NCBI RefSeq assembly: GCF_037976325.1
Contig: NZ_CP150265.1
Span: forward strand, 2,413,501 to 2,477,500
Source of the DNA: Paenibacillus sp. FSL K6-3182
Lineage (GTDB): Bacteria > Bacillota > Bacilli > Paenibacillales > Paenibacillaceae
Length of the DNA: 64,000 nucleotides
Reading direction: 5' to 3'
This document shows positions 26,725 through 35,987 of this stretch, piece by piece. A program made the position numbers and the translations under genes. Position 1 is the first letter of the stretch. Each line of letters begins with the position of its first letter. The notes beneath the pieces were generated by a model. It worked only from the letters and a program-made list of their open reading frames with translations, made no database searches and had not been told where the DNA came from.

Positions 26725-28182
26725 ATGCGAGTATTGCTGCTTGATCTTGATTCCACCAGACCTGACCATCTTGGTTGTTACGGGTACCATAGGAATACCT
26801 CCCCCCATATTGACCGGATCGCCGCCGAAGGAGTCCGTTTCGATAATTATTACACGTCCGATGCGCCGTGCTTCCCCTCTAGAACGGCGCTTATGACAGG
26901 GAGATTCGGCATTCATAATGGGGTTGTCGGTCACGGAGGGACAGCTGCAGATGTGCGCCATGAAGGCGAATCCCGTGATTTCCGCAGCAGGCTGGCCAGT
27001 GAAAGCTTCCCTTCGCTGTTCCGCAGCGCGGGGATGAAAACCTCACTTGTCAGCCCGTTCGGAGAAAGGCACACCGCCTGGACGTTCTATGCCGGCTTCA
27101 ATGAAATTTACAATACGGGCAAGGGCGGCATGGAGTCGGCTGAGGAGGTGACGCCGGTCGTGCTCGAGTGGCTTGAGCGCAATGCCGAGCAGGATGATTG
27201 GATGCTTTACGTAAATTATTGGGACCCGCATACGCCATATCGTGCGCCGGAGGAATTCGGGAACCCGTTCAAGGACGATCCGCTCCCGGAATGGATTACC
27301 GATGATATATTTGCAGCGCACCGGGAAAAGGTGGGACCGCACAGCGCGCACGAGATCAACATGTATAACAACCGTGTCTCGCCCCAATATCCCCGTCATC
27401 CCGGGGAACTTGTGGATCGCAATGATCTCCGCCGTATGATTGACGGGTACGATTGCGGTGTGCGCCATATGGACGATAACATCGGTATGATTCTGAACGC
27501 GATGGAGAAGAAAGGCATTCTGGACGATACCGTAATTATTATAACGGCTGATCACGGAGAGAATATGGGCGAGCTTGGCATCTACGGCGAACATGGTACG
27601 GCAGACCAAGCGACATGCCGGATCCCGATGATCATCCGCTGGCCGGGCTGCATAGCCGGTCATGTGGATAAAGGCCTTCACTATCATCTGGATTTGCCGC
27701 CGACGATGGCGGAGCTGTTGGGACTTCAGCAGGCGCCGAGCTGGGACGGACGCAGTTATGCCGACTCGATACTGACGGGCGAAGATACGGGACGCGACAG
27801 CCTCATTATTTCGCAATGTGCACATGTGTGCCAGCGCAGCGTAAGGTTCGACGAATGGCTCTACATCCGCACCTACCACGATGGCTATCATTTGTTCGAC
27901 AAAGAGATGTTGTTTCATATCAAGGATGACATTCATGAGCTGCACAACTTGGCTCCCGCCCGCCCTGACATATGCAGAGAGGCTGCATACCGCCTGCTCG
28001 ACTGGCATGATCAGATGATGATGTCGATGGAGCACGATGTTGACCCGCTCTGGACCGTCATACGAGAAGGCGGGCCCTATCATGCCAAGGGCAACCTCAG
28101 CGAATATGCCGAAAGACTGATCGAGTCGGGCAGAGGACGTTACGTGGAGGAATTGAGAAAGAGGCATCCACAAGAGAATTAG
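26725..28182 (+). CDS. Formylglycine-dependent sulfatase
   Basis: 485 residues, no signal peptide, so probably cytoplasmic. The sulfatase fold starts with LLDLDSTRPDHLGCYGY (metal Asp residues), and C49 lies in CFPSRTALMTGR, the CxPxR motif whose Cys is converted to formylglycine. ITADHGENMGE (near 280) supplies further metal ligands. It hydrolyses sulfate esters, presumably on imported sugar fragments. It is followed 150 bases later by the matching formylglycine-generating enzyme. The nearby importer binding-protein gene is broken, so the supply route may be lost. AAAGGAG precedes ATG 26725. Confidence 0.92.
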   Translation: MRVLLLDLDSTRPDHLGCYGYHRNTSPHIDRIAAEGVRFDNYYTSDAPCFPSRTALMTGRFGIHNGVVGHGGTAADVRHEGESRDFRSRLASESFPSLFRSAGMKTSLVSPFGERHTAWTFYAGFNEIYNTGKGGMESAEEVTPVVLEWLERNAEQDDWMLYVNYWDPHTPYRAPEEFGNPFKDDPLPEWITDDIFAAHREKVGPHSAHEINMYNNRVSPQYPRHPGELVDRNDLRRMIDGYDCGVRHMDDNIGMILNAMEKKGILDDTVIIITADHGENMGELGIYGEHGTADQATCRIPMIIRWPGCIAGHVDKGLHYHLDLPPTMAELLGLQQAPSWDGRSYADSILTGEDTGRDSLIISQCAHVCQRSVRFDEWLYIRTYHDGYHLFDKEMLFHIKDDIHELHNLAPARPDICREAAYRLLDWHDQMMMSMEHDVDPLWTVIREGGPYHAKGNLSEYAERLIESGRGRYVEELRKRHPQEN

Positions 28183-28336
28183 CAGTGAAAATGTTGAAAT
28201 AATTAATGTTTGAAGAAACGCCAGCAGTCCTTTTAAATCAATTTTCATGAGAGAGTTGTTCAATTCAGTGAAAAAATGATTTAAAGGGCTTCTGGTGGCT
28301 TACATGTATGTGGAGGGAGGCGAAGGAGTGGAACAA

Positions 28337-29311
28337 ATGAAATCCTGCTGTGCTGCAAGCAGGCTGCATGCGAACATTGAGCCCAGTGTTATAGCGGTCC
28401 CAGCACCGTCACAAACTGCCGTTCCGGAGCCGGATCACATCGACTTGGATTGGGCTATCATACCGGGCGGTTCCTTCGAAATGGGAACAATTACTAGCGA
28501 AGGGTTTCCAAGCGATGGGGAAGGTCCGGTTCGGAGGGTGGAACTCGAAGCCTTCAAAATCTCGGCTTGCGCCGTGACGAACGCGCAGTTTCGGGCATTC
28601 GTGGATGCAACCGGATATCGAACTGAAGCAGAAAGCTATGGATGGTCATATGTCTTCCATTTGCTGGTATCAGACGAAACGAACATCAGGGTTAAAAATG
28701 TACCTAGGCAAGTCCCTTGGTGGCTTGTCGTTGATGGAGCAAATTGGAACAACCCGGAAGGGCCGGATTCGAGCATTGAGGGTCGAATGGATCATCCGGT
28801 CGTTCATGTCTCTTGGAATGATGCAGTGGCGTTCTGCTCCTGGTTTGGGACAAGACTGCCGACGGAAGCGGAATGGGAATATGCGGCACGAGGCGGTTTA
28901 CAGGGCAGGACCTATCCTTGGGGGGACCTGCTCAAGCCGGACGGTAGGCATATGTGCAATATATGGCAGGGAAAATTCCCAATTAAAAATAATGCAAGCG
29001 ATGGTTATATCGGTACTGCTCCTGCTCAGTCGTTTGATCCGAACGGTTACGGACTGTATAATATGGCAGGAAATGTATGGGAATGGTGTGCGGATTGGTT
29101 CAGTCCTGCTTATCACCGTCAAACGTCTTCAGTGAATCCACGATACACACATGATACAGGCAAAAGGTCGATGAGAGGCGGCTCGTATTTGTGCCACCGC
29201 TCCTACTGCAACCGCTACAGGGTTGCGGCGAGAAGCGGCAATACACAAGACAGCTCAACGGGCAACATCGGCTTCCGCGTGGCCGCGGACCTAGTCCCTA
29301 AAGTAACTTAA
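28337..29311 (+). CDS. Formylglycine-generating enzyme (sulfatase activating)
   Basis: About 324 residues of the FGE-sulfatase (SUMF1) family. The fold begins with IPGGSFEMGTITSEGFPSD and ends with the active-site segment LCHRSYCNRYRVAARSGNT; the two Cys, at bases 29192 and 29207, correspond to the copper-binding catalytic pair of human FGE, whose segment is nearly the same. It oxidises the Cys of CxPxR to formylglycine, using oxygen. Its only obvious client is the sulfatase upstream. The longer GTG start at 28295 is possible, but ATG 28337 has GAAGGAG at ideal distance. It has an N-terminal Cys-rich stretch (MKSCCAAS) of unknown role. Confidence 0.92.
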   Translation: MKSCCAASRLHANIEPSVIAVPAPSQTAVPEPDHIDLDWAIIPGGSFEMGTITSEGFPSDGEGPVRRVELEAFKISACAVTNAQFRAFVDATGYRTEAESYGWSYVFHLLVSDETNIRVKNVPRQVPWWLVVDGANWNNPEGPDSSIEGRMDHPVVHVSWNDAVAFCSWFGTRLPTEAEWEYAARGGLQGRTYPWGDLLKPDGRHMCNIWQGKFPIKNNASDGYIGTAPAQSFDPNGYGLYNMAGNVWEWCADWFSPAYHRQTSSVNPRYTHDTGKRSMRGGSYLCHRSYCNRYRVAARSGNTQDSSTGNIGFRVAADLVPKVT

Positions 29312-29370
29312 CGGCTATCGAAACGGAATAAATGGAGTATCTTAATACCTTCACAGTAACGGTGAATATT

Positions 29371-29393
29371 ACGCCATGTGATCATGGCGTTTA
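29371..29393 (+). terminator. Terminator after sulfatase pair
   Basis: ACGCCATG-TGAT-CATGGCGT stem followed by TTTAAAA; the T run is short. Confidence 0.65.
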
Positions 29394-29419
29394 AAATCAT
29401 GGTTAACCGGAGGATTTTT

Positions 29420-29677
29420 TGTCGTCGCTCTTGTGCTGAAGCGTTCGGCGCGCTGGCGGACCTGCTGCGAATTTTCTCCAATAAATGAAATGATCAACTG
29501 GAAAATATTATACCAGATTACCAGAGGTTGGCGCTGGAGAATGAGAAGGATATCGGTCTAATTCAGGGTTATTTTTTCAACTGTTGGAGCAATGGTCAAG
29601 GCATCATAATCGAGATGAAAGAAAGAGCCGCTTGCTACTGAAAAAAGTTAATAGATATATACAGCAAAACCTTTGAA
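29420..29677 (+). pseudogene. Possible remnant of a YesN/AraC-type regulator
   Basis: No intact frame. Short readable pieces include LLKKVNRYIQQN before a stop at about 29675, a helix found just ahead of the AraC DNA-binding domain in YesN-type regulators. The rest of 29394-30360 shows no gene apart from a terminator at 29931. Confidence 0.3.
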
Positions 29678-29930
29678 CCCTATCACAACAGTGGTAGGTG
29701 AGCCTATAACGTTGATCTGATGCATAGCGATTTGATTATTTGCAGTTTTCAATATTAGAGGGAAGTAAAGAGTGTCTGCTGTTGTTCTTAGCTAGTTATT
29801 TACATTAGGTTTATTCCATTTAAATTGCAGAAATTCGCTTATTTAAGCGTTTTATTTCTTTATGAAATAAATGGAATTACCCTGTATTAGTTAAGAACAT
29901 GGGACATCGACTACTTCTAGTTGGCTGCGG

Positions 29931-29957
29931 AACCGTGCTCTCAAACACGGTTTTTTT
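29931..29957 (+). terminator. Orphan terminator
   Basis: AACCGTG / CACGGTT stem with an eight-base loop followed by seven T. No intact gene lies just upstream, so it probably served a lost gene. Confidence 0.85.
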
Positions 29958-30370
29958 ACATTATGCTCTAATTGTCAAGACTCTTTTGTTTTGACAATTG
30001 TTTGAATGGAGAAATCATGTTATCCGTTAGTCAATTCCCTATGGAGGCAGAAGATGAACGATATGTTCATTTCTGTCCTTTTTTGTTTTTAAAAAAATGA
30101 GAAAGTGAGGAGTTAGAAAAAATGTAATCGACGAAGTTTAGGCACCTATTATAAATAGATTGGTAGGTAGATTAATTAATTTGGATCTTCCTCCTATGTA
30201 TTTTTTTAATTATAGCTCTGGCAAGTGGAGTCGTTCTACAGGAATAGCAAATGTTATCCATTACTAAACTCCAATTTATATCTAGCGCTGATATAAGTGA
30301 TGAGTTGAACTTATCCACATTCACTTCAAATACATAATGCTGCAATCCCATTGGCAACGATGAGGTCAAA

Positions 30371-30392
30371 GGTTCGAACCCGGCGGAATCCA
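30371..30392 (+). repeat. tRNA 3'-end fragment (possible attachment site)
   Basis: GGTTCGAACCCGGCGG followed by AATCCA has a T-loop, T-stem 3' strand and acceptor-like end, but the 5' T-stem bases do not pair fully and no 5' tRNA half exists. It is followed by a terminator-like hairpin (30406-30435), repeating the arrangement at 2801. The minus-strand ORF over it is the antisense translation often seen across tRNA genes. Confidence 0.5.
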
Positions 30393-30405
30393 TAATAATT
30401 AATGT

Positions 30406-30440
30406 CTTTAAACACAGCATATCGGGTGTTTAAAGGCTTT
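30406..30440 (+). terminator. Terminator-like hairpin after tRNA fragment
   Basis: CTTTAAACAC / GTGTTTAAAG perfect 10-base stem with a 10-base loop, then GCTTTTG. Confidence 0.7.
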
Positions 30441-30652
30441 TGTATGGAAAGTAGGTTTACAATCTTAGTTCGAGGTCGCATTTGCTCTTCTTGTATGATG
30501 TGGTTGCGTCTTGTTAGGGGTTGTATAGGGTGGACGCGCCACTATAGGAATGTAATAATTGACTTTAGGCGAATAGATATTTAGAATTTTAAAGGGAAAA
30601 ATGTTTACATTTAGTGAAGTTAAAGAAACGAGAATAGGAAATGAGGTTTAAA

Positions 30653-31522
30653 ATGAAGAAAGAGAATAAACAGACAGCAGTATTGGTCGCGGTGCTGCGA
30701 GGACTCATCGTTGTCATCGGTGCTTTTATTACGGCCTATGGCCTTGAGGCAGTATTAATTCCGAACAACGTATCGGACGGCGGCGTGACGGGTCTTAGCA
30801 TCGTAGGGTCGAATCTATTCGGGTTGCCTTTGGGACTTCTCATTGCGATTCTGAATATACCGTTCGTATATTTAGGGTATAAACAGATTGGAAAAAGCTT
30901 CGCGATATATTCCGTGATCGGTATTGCTTCACTGGCCGTGGGTACCGTCGTTATGCACCATATTACTCCGATCGTAGAAGGCGATACGCTCCTCGTCACC
31001 GTTGTCGGAGGCATCATTATCGGTTTGGGAATGGGTCTTGCTCTTCGGAACGGCGGCGCGCTGGATGGCATTGATATGCTGGCGGTATTGCTTTCCCGGA
31101 AGCTTCCTTTCGGTACAAGCGATCTTATCTTATTCCTGAACGTATTCGTATTTATCGTCGTCTCGACCGTATTTGGCTTGCAGGGTGCTATACTATCGGG
31201 AATTGCTTATTTTATAGCTTCCAAGGTGATACATATCGTCGAAGAAGGCCTCAGCGGAGCTAAAACGTTTAAGATCATTACCAAGCATCCTGAAAGCATG
31301 ATTGACACTATTCGCGATCGCTTGGGTCGCGGCGCTACGTATAGTGTGGTGCAAGGCGGCTATTCAAATGAGCATTTTAAAGAAATCACATGCGTCATTA
31401 ACCGTCTGGAAGAGCGGAAAATGAAAGAAATTATTCGTGAGATTGACGAAAATGCTTTCATCATGGTGTATGAGGTTGCTGAAGTAAAAGGTGGCAGCTT
31501 TAAGAAAAAGGACATCCACTAA
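30653..31522 (+). CDS. YitT family membrane protein (DUF161/DUF2179)
   Basis: About 289 residues. Five to six membrane segments in the first 200 residues (VLRGLIVVIGAFITAYGLEA; LLVTVVGGIIIGLGMGLALR) include the family's PNNVSDGGVTGLS near residue 38. The last ~80 residues form the soluble DUF2179 domain (AKTFKIITKHPESMIDTIRD; RGATYSVVQGGYSNE). This is a widespread Firmicute family of uncertain function, with transport suggested. ATG 30641 is also possible, but ATG 30653 has GAGGT at better distance. Monocistronic, ended by the hairpin at 31598. Confidence 0.9.
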   Translation: MKKENKQTAVLVAVLRGLIVVIGAFITAYGLEAVLIPNNVSDGGVTGLSIVGSNLFGLPLGLLIAILNIPFVYLGYKQIGKSFAIYSVIGIASLAVGTVVMHHITPIVEGDTLLVTVVGGIIIGLGMGLALRNGGALDGIDMLAVLLSRKLPFGTSDLILFLNVFVFIVVSTVFGLQGAILSGIAYFIASKVIHIVEEGLSGAKTFKIITKHPESMIDTIRDRLGRGATYSVVQGGYSNEHFKEITCVINRLEERKMKEIIREIDENAFIMVYEVAEVKGGSFKKKDIH

Positions 31523-31597
31523 TATATTTCAATTTCTAATCCCCTTTTGAAGTGACCCTTAAAAGTTAGACGGGTTATTTGATTAGGCGACATTCTG

Positions 31598-31640
31598 GGA
31601 ATGAGTTCGGTACTATACCGGGCTCATTCCTTTTCATTTT
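31598..31640 (+). terminator. Terminator after yitT-like gene
   Basis: GGAATGAG / CTCATTCC outer stem with nested CGGTA / TACCG inner stem, followed by TTTTCATTTT. Confidence 0.92.
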
Positions 31641-31826
31641 GCCTTCACTAGCTCATCTCGAGTGCGGCGATAACCTTAGCGCCCTTTTTTAATCTATCGT
31701 CCATAAAAAAATTTTTTAGTGTGAAAAATAATAGGCTCTTCGATTGTATTACTAATGTAAGGGCGAGATCAGAAACAACGAATAAAATATTTGAATTTCA
31801 ACTAAAAACTCTACGAGGTGAAAGAA

Positions 31827-32567
31827 ATGAAAACAAAATTCAAAATGATTACGATGTCCACGATTACCGCATTATCATTAACCTTTGTAGGTCATAGCTA
31901 TGCAGCTGCTAACCCTTTTTCGGATATAACGAATATCGCGGTAAAGGATAAAATTGTTGCCTTACAAGAGCAAGGCTTAGTCCATGGTATTTCGGACGAC
32001 TTATTTGCCCCTAATGATACCATCACAGCGGCACAAGGCATTCAGCTTATTGTTAATGCTGCGAATCTGAATCTAGATCTAGTAAGATTTCTTGTAGAAC
32101 CTAAAGCTACGGATTATTTCAAAAACGCAGACAACAATGCTTGGTATGCGAATGCTTTAATTACGGCAAGCGTTAATGGAGTCGTACTGCCAGCCGATCT
32201 GAATCTGAACAAGAAATGGACGCGTGAAGAGTTCACTCACCAGCTTATTAGCACGATTGAAACGCATAGCAATCTTCCAAAGATTAAGCTTGTTCCTGCC
32301 CAGATTAACGATAGCACAGATATAACCGTTGATTATGATGGATCCATCCAGCGCGCGCTAGCTTATAACGTAGTGAAACTAGATGAACAAGGGAACTTCC
32401 ATCCTAAAGCTGAAATCTCTCGCGCTGAGGCAGCGGAACAAATCTACAATGTACTCGAATACATTAAGGCACATCCTGCACCATCGCCACAAACAGATCA
32501 AGAATCAGAAACAAACTCAAAAAGATCACCTTCGTCAACAAGTCCACAAATACCAGGAACAAAATAA
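31827..32567 (+). CDS. Small SLH-domain secreted protein
   Basis: About 246 residues. Signal peptide ends near SYAAA (residue 24). Three S-layer homology repeats follow: FSDITNIAVKDKIVALQEQG with ISDDLFAPNDTITAAQGIQL; YFKNADNNAWYANALITASVNG; and a third ending in the family's ISRAEAAEQIYNVLEY. A Ser/Pro/Gln-rich tail closes it. SLH domains bind pyruvylated secondary wall polymer, so this is wall-attached; no catalytic domain is present. A GTG at 31818 precedes the ribosome site and is less likely than ATG 31827. Compared with catalytic SLH proteins here it carries the SLH part alone at its N-terminus. Confidence 0.87.
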   Translation: MKTKFKMITMSTITALSLTFVGHSYAAANPFSDITNIAVKDKIVALQEQGLVHGISDDLFAPNDTITAAQGIQLIVNAANLNLDLVRFLVEPKATDYFKNADNNAWYANALITASVNGVVLPADLNLNKKWTREEFTHQLISTIETHSNLPKIKLVPAQINDSTDITVDYDGSIQRALAYNVVKLDEQGNFHPKAEISRAEAAEQIYNVLEYIKAHPAPSPQTDQESETNSKRSPSSTSPQIPGTK

Positions 32568-32598
32568 GATCTACAAAATCGGTTTTCTCAAAATAATA

Positions 32599-32636
32599 AA
32601 GCGATCTCCCTAATCATGGGGGGATCGCTTATTTTT
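32599..32636 (+). terminator. Terminator after small SLH gene
   Basis: AAGCGATCTCCC / GGGGGATCGCTT stem followed by ATTTTT. Confidence 0.93.
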
Positions 32637-33250
32637 GACTGTAATGAGTATTAACTTTATTTTAAGTGATTGTTCCTCTTTGGAGCTCGCTTCATGGAAC
32701 GATTCTCCTTCGATAACGATTTTAGGCAGACTCTGACCATTTCTTGTATGAGCTGTTATATGGATTCCGACCCAAGAGATTGGTTTGCAGGAGGGGACAA
32801 AGCGGGGGCGAATTTCGTCCCCAAACGTCGGATATTTATAAGGCGAAGAGATAATTGATGAAAAAGGCTGATGAAAATCATCGTTCTCTTATTATCTAAA
32901 TGACGGAGTGCAGGGAAATGTCATTAATTGTTGAATTTGGGATAAAGAATATACGACTAACATAATGCCCAATACAGTAAGGTATGAAGTATTGTTAAAT
33001 CTGATTTTGGTACAGTGAACGAATTAGCACTACAATTTCTTGAAGCAGATAGGCTTGAGTTGTATAACAAAATAAGTGAAAAGATGACTGGCCTTGAGGG
33101 ATGAAACCTTCAAGGTTTTCTTTTTATCCAGACTAGTTTCGAGTAAAGCAGGTGGGGAACGACCCAATGGCTTGTGCTTGTCGGACTCACGCTGATGGCT
33201 TTCGCCCAATTAAGGTTTGCATTCAATGAATACAATATAAAACTTAAAAT
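32637..33250. other. Gene-poor stretch with coding debris
   Basis: No intact gene. A frame ending at about 33104 reads NELALQFLEADRLELYNKIS and is followed by a weak terminator (CCTTGA / TCAAGG, 33092-33126). Bases 33150-33230 read a hydrophobic piece WLVLVGLTLMAFAQLRFAF that may be the tail of a lost membrane protein. Confidence 0.4.
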
Positions 33251-33302
33251 AATAAACATTCCAGACGTAGCAGCTTGGTTGCTGCTACCTGGAATGTTTA
33301 TT
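33251..33302. terminator. Long bidirectional terminator
   Basis: AATAAACATTCCA / TGGAATGTTTATT outer stem with GTAGCAGC / GCTGCTAC inner stem. It lies nine bases from the stop of the minus-strand kinase gene and is T-rich on that side. Confidence 0.93.
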
Positions 33303-33310
33303 TATCAAAA

Positions 33311-34804
33311 TTATAAGGTTGAAATTGCTCGTGAAAGTACTTTGTATTTCTCATAGCGATCCTGATAGATGGACGTATTAGATTCACTTGGGTAAAATAT
33401 CCGCAGCGGTTTGACAAGTATGTTTACGGCTTCCTCATAAGTTTGGTAAACCCCGGAAGCTTTTCCAGCGAGAATGATGTTACCCATCGTTCCAGCTTCA
33501 CTAACGTTTAATCTCTCTACAGGACAATTCATAATGTCAGCTTTAATCTGTAGCCACAGGTCGGATTTAGCCCCACCGCCTACCGCGCGCAGCGACTCAA
33601 TAGGAATGCCCGCTTCCGCAAGGCATTCGAGGTTGTAGCGCATTTCATACGTAACACCTTCCATTAAGGCTCGGTACAGATGGGTCGAATCTGTATCAAA
33701 TGATAATCCATAAATCGTACCCTTGGCTTCGGGATTCATGTATGGCGTACCTGATCCGGCAAAATGAGGAATCACGAGCAAATCGGTAGGTGATGCTGCA
33801 GATGTTGAATTCAAATAGTCGTAAACGTTAATGCCTAATTTGCGGGCTTCTGCTTCGGCGATTTGACCGAACTTGTCTCGGTACCACCGAATAAGGGAAC
33901 CGCCAGTAAAATTGAAGGCATATGTCAAATATAAACCTTCAATGACATGCGGTGCGCAATTGAATTGATACTGGAGCATCTTCGTATTCAGAATTGGTGA
34001 AGAATAGGCAGGCGTAATACATTCCACGGTTCCGATACCGTCCACCGCATGATTGTTATGTAAAATACCTGCACCGAGAGCTGCACAGGCTTGATCATGG
34101 CCGCCGGCTACAACTAACGTTTCTGAACGGAAGCCTAGCGATTGTCTTATTTCATTGCGAATGGGGCCAATGATTTGACCAGACTGAATGAGGTCAGGAA
34201 ATTTGTGTACTTCAATTCCGGCGGCATTAAACATATCAGAGTCCCATTCTTTTTTGGACACATTAAAGGCCATTGTGCGAGAGGCCAAGGTGTAGTCTGT
34301 AACCGAAATGCCCGTGAGTACAAAAGCGATGAAATCGCCAAACGGCATGAACTTCCATACTTTTTGGTAAATCTCAGGCTGGTATTGTTTGATCCACATG
34401 ACCTTCGGAAGGGAGAACATCGGATGCAGAGGGACTCCGGTAAGCTCCATCGTCCGTTCCTTACCGATTTTTTGTTCAATGATTGCAGCTTGCTCTATAC
34501 CTCTTGAATCCGTATACAAAATGGCATTGCTTAATACATTTCCATCATGGTCGACGGGAACAACCGTCTCACCCAAGGAAGAAATGCTGAGGGCGTGAAC
34601 ATTGACGCCGGGAACAGCTAAGAGCACATCCGCGATAACCCGTCTGACGGATTCCCAGACTCGTTCTGGATTTAGCTCAAAAGCTCCTGGTTTAGGTTGT
34701 TCCAAAGGGTATTCCATATACGCGGCTGATAGAAGAGTTCCGCCCTCATCAAAGAGCGAAGCCTTACATCCAGTCGTTCCGATGTCGAGTCCCATTAGTG
34801 ACAA
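33311..34804 (-). CDS. FGGY-family sugar kinase (pentulose kinase-like)
   Basis: 497 residues. The FGGY fold starts with the phosphate-binding MGLDIGTTGCKASLFD; catalytic Asp is in GGHDQACAALGAG (near 238), and the signature-region GGGAKSDLWLQIKADIMNCPV is near 415. It phosphorylates a ketose or polyol with ATP. Length fits xylulokinase, fuculokinase and rhamnulokinase better than the longer AraB ribulokinases, so both 5- and 1-phosphate products are possible. The TTG start has GGAGGG eight bases upstream; the ATG three codons on is too far. It is divergent from the aldolase-isomerase operon and shares its operator-like half sites, so it likely handles the L-ribulose made by AraA. Confidence 0.88.
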   Translation of the reverse strand: MSLMGLDIGTTGCKASLFDEGGTLLSAAYMEYPLEQPKPGAFELNPERVWESVRRVIADVLLAVPGVNVHALSISSLGETVVPVDHDGNVLSNAILYTDSRGIEQAAIIEQKIGKERTMELTGVPLHPMFSLPKVMWIKQYQPEIYQKVWKFMPFGDFIAFVLTGISVTDYTLASRTMAFNVSKKEWDSDMFNAAGIEVHKFPDLIQSGQIIGPIRNEIRQSLGFRSETLVVAGGHDQACAALGAGILHNNHAVDGIGTVECITPAYSSPILNTKMLQYQFNCAPHVIEGLYLTYAFNFTGGSLIRWYRDKFGQIAEAEARKLGINVYDYLNSTSAASPTDLLVIPHFAGSGTPYMNPEAKGTIYGLSFDTDSTHLYRALMEGVTYEMRYNLECLAEAGIPIESLRAVGGGAKSDLWLQIKADIMNCPVERLNVSEAGTMGNIILAGKASGVYQTYEEAVNILVKPLRIFYPSESNTSIYQDRYEKYKVLSRAISTL

Positions 34805-34823
34805 TTTATAATCCCTCCAATAA

Positions 34824-35040
34824 TTAGTGTATGTTCATTATAAACAATTTTTGTTTGTTTGTATAATAGAAATTTTGAAAATAATCTTTTAAACAAAATA
34901 GCTGAAAACTTTGATATATAGCGATATTAATGGGATTCTGCTATTCGAAATGCTATATTCGAAAAAAACGAATTATAATTTTTAAATTTCATGGTTGCTT
35001 ATTACATAGGGATTAACTATAATATGTTTGAAACGAACAT
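34824..35040. promoter_or_regulatory. Divergent promoter and operator region of the pentose cluster
   Basis: Plus strand: -35 TTGCTT (34995-35000), 17-base spacer, -10 TATAAT (35018-35023), then the palindrome ATGTTTGAAACGAACAT (35024-35040) over the expected start. Minus strand: TATAAT followed by GAACAT in the same position relative to the -10, plus AAACAATTTTTGTTT nearby. ATGTTT/AAACAT half sites also recur before the DeoR gene, so DeoR is the likely binder. Confidence 0.6.
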
Positions 35041-35076
35041 TAAGGAATATAGACTGATAGAAAGGTGGAAGGTAAT

Positions 35077-35952
35077 TTGTCTAAAGTCTCCATGGGTGAA
35101 ATGCTGCGGGATGCTTCTCGTAGGGGCTATGCGGTCCCATGCTTTAACGCAATAAATTTAGATATGGTTCGCGGAATCATTGAGGCCGCTGAGGATGAAC
35201 AGTCGCCAGTCATCCTATGCCATGCTGAAATTCATTTTAAGTATACACCGCTCGAGCAGATTGCACCCATTATGGTAGAAGCGATGAACCGTGCCAAGGT
35301 ACCGGTCAGCATCCTTCTCGATCACGGAAAGAGCTTCTCCGCGGTAACGAATGCGATGCATTTAGGCTTTAACGCAATCATGTTTGATGGTTCGGAGTAT
35401 GAGTATGAAGAAAATGTTCGCAGAACCGCAGAGGTCGTGAAGATTGCTAAAACGCTTGGCGTTTCGGTGGAAGGAGAGCTTGGCTACGTAACTCGGCCAA
35501 AAAGCGGCGGCGCGGAAGGTGAAGATGATGATTCCATCATTGACGATACTTCGCTTTATACCGATCCCGAGCAAGCAAGGGAGTTTGTTGAGCGAACCGG
35601 TATTGATGCGCTTGCCGCTGCATTCGGTACTGTGCACGGCGTTTATTTGAAAAAACCAGTTTTGGATTTAATGCGCTTGGAGCGAATTCGAAATACGGCC
35701 GGTGTTCCGATTGTGATGCACGGTGGGTCTGGATTGTCGGAGGAAGACTTCCATAAGTCGATCGATCACGGTGCGTCTAAAATTAATTATTACACAGGGA
35801 TGGCGCTTAAGGTTGTTGACCGGGCTAAAGAACGGTTTATCCAGTCCGAAGAGAAGACTTTCTATCACGAATTCATGATGAATGTCATTCAGGACTTTAA
35901 AGAAGATGCGCAGCATATTATGCGCACGTTTCGCAGCAGCAACAAAGCGTAA
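35077..35952 (+). CDS. Class II (zinc) ketose-phosphate aldolase
   Basis: About 291 residues of the FbaA/GatY family. Visible landmarks are AVPCFNAINLDMVRGIIEAA, the zinc/catalytic region LLDHGKS, VEGELGYV, AAFGTVHGVY and the phosphate loop MHGGSGL, all in family order. Such enzymes split ketose (bis)phosphates into dihydroxyacetone phosphate and an aldehyde. In this cluster the substrate may be a pentulose phosphate rather than fructose bisphosphate; that is inference. TTG 35077 is eight bases from AAGGTGG, while GTG 35065 overlaps that ribosome site, so TTG is preferred. First gene of a six- or seven-gene operon. Confidence 0.88.
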   Translation: MSKVSMGEMLRDASRRGYAVPCFNAINLDMVRGIIEAAEDEQSPVILCHAEIHFKYTPLEQIAPIMVEAMNRAKVPVSILLDHGKSFSAVTNAMHLGFNAIMFDGSEYEYEENVRRTAEVVKIAKTLGVSVEGELGYVTRPKSGGAEGEDDDSIIDDTSLYTDPEQAREFVERTGIDALAAAFGTVHGVYLKKPVLDLMRLERIRNTAGVPIVMHGGSGLSEEDFHKSIDHGASKINYYTGMALKVVDRAKERFIQSEEKTFYHEFMMNVIQDFKEDAQHIMRTFRSSNKA

Positions 35953-35987
35953 TCACCAATAAAACAAGTATATGGGGTGTGTCAAAT

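Noticed and set aside
27043..28263. 406-codon minus-strand frame opposite the sulfatase
   Set aside because: Antisense shadow; the plus-strand sulfatase has its full motif set.
30172..30420. Minus-strand frame with AGFEPLTSSL
   Set aside because: This peptide is the usual antisense translation of a tRNA 3' end; treated as tRNA fragment instead.
32670..32858. 62-codon frame after the small SLH gene
   Set aside because: No ribosome site, no similarity recognised, lies in a decayed stretch.
34824..35060. AraR-type operator (ATTTGTACGTACAAAT-like)
   Set aside because: No such sequence present; the palindrome found is of a different type and fits the local DeoR better.
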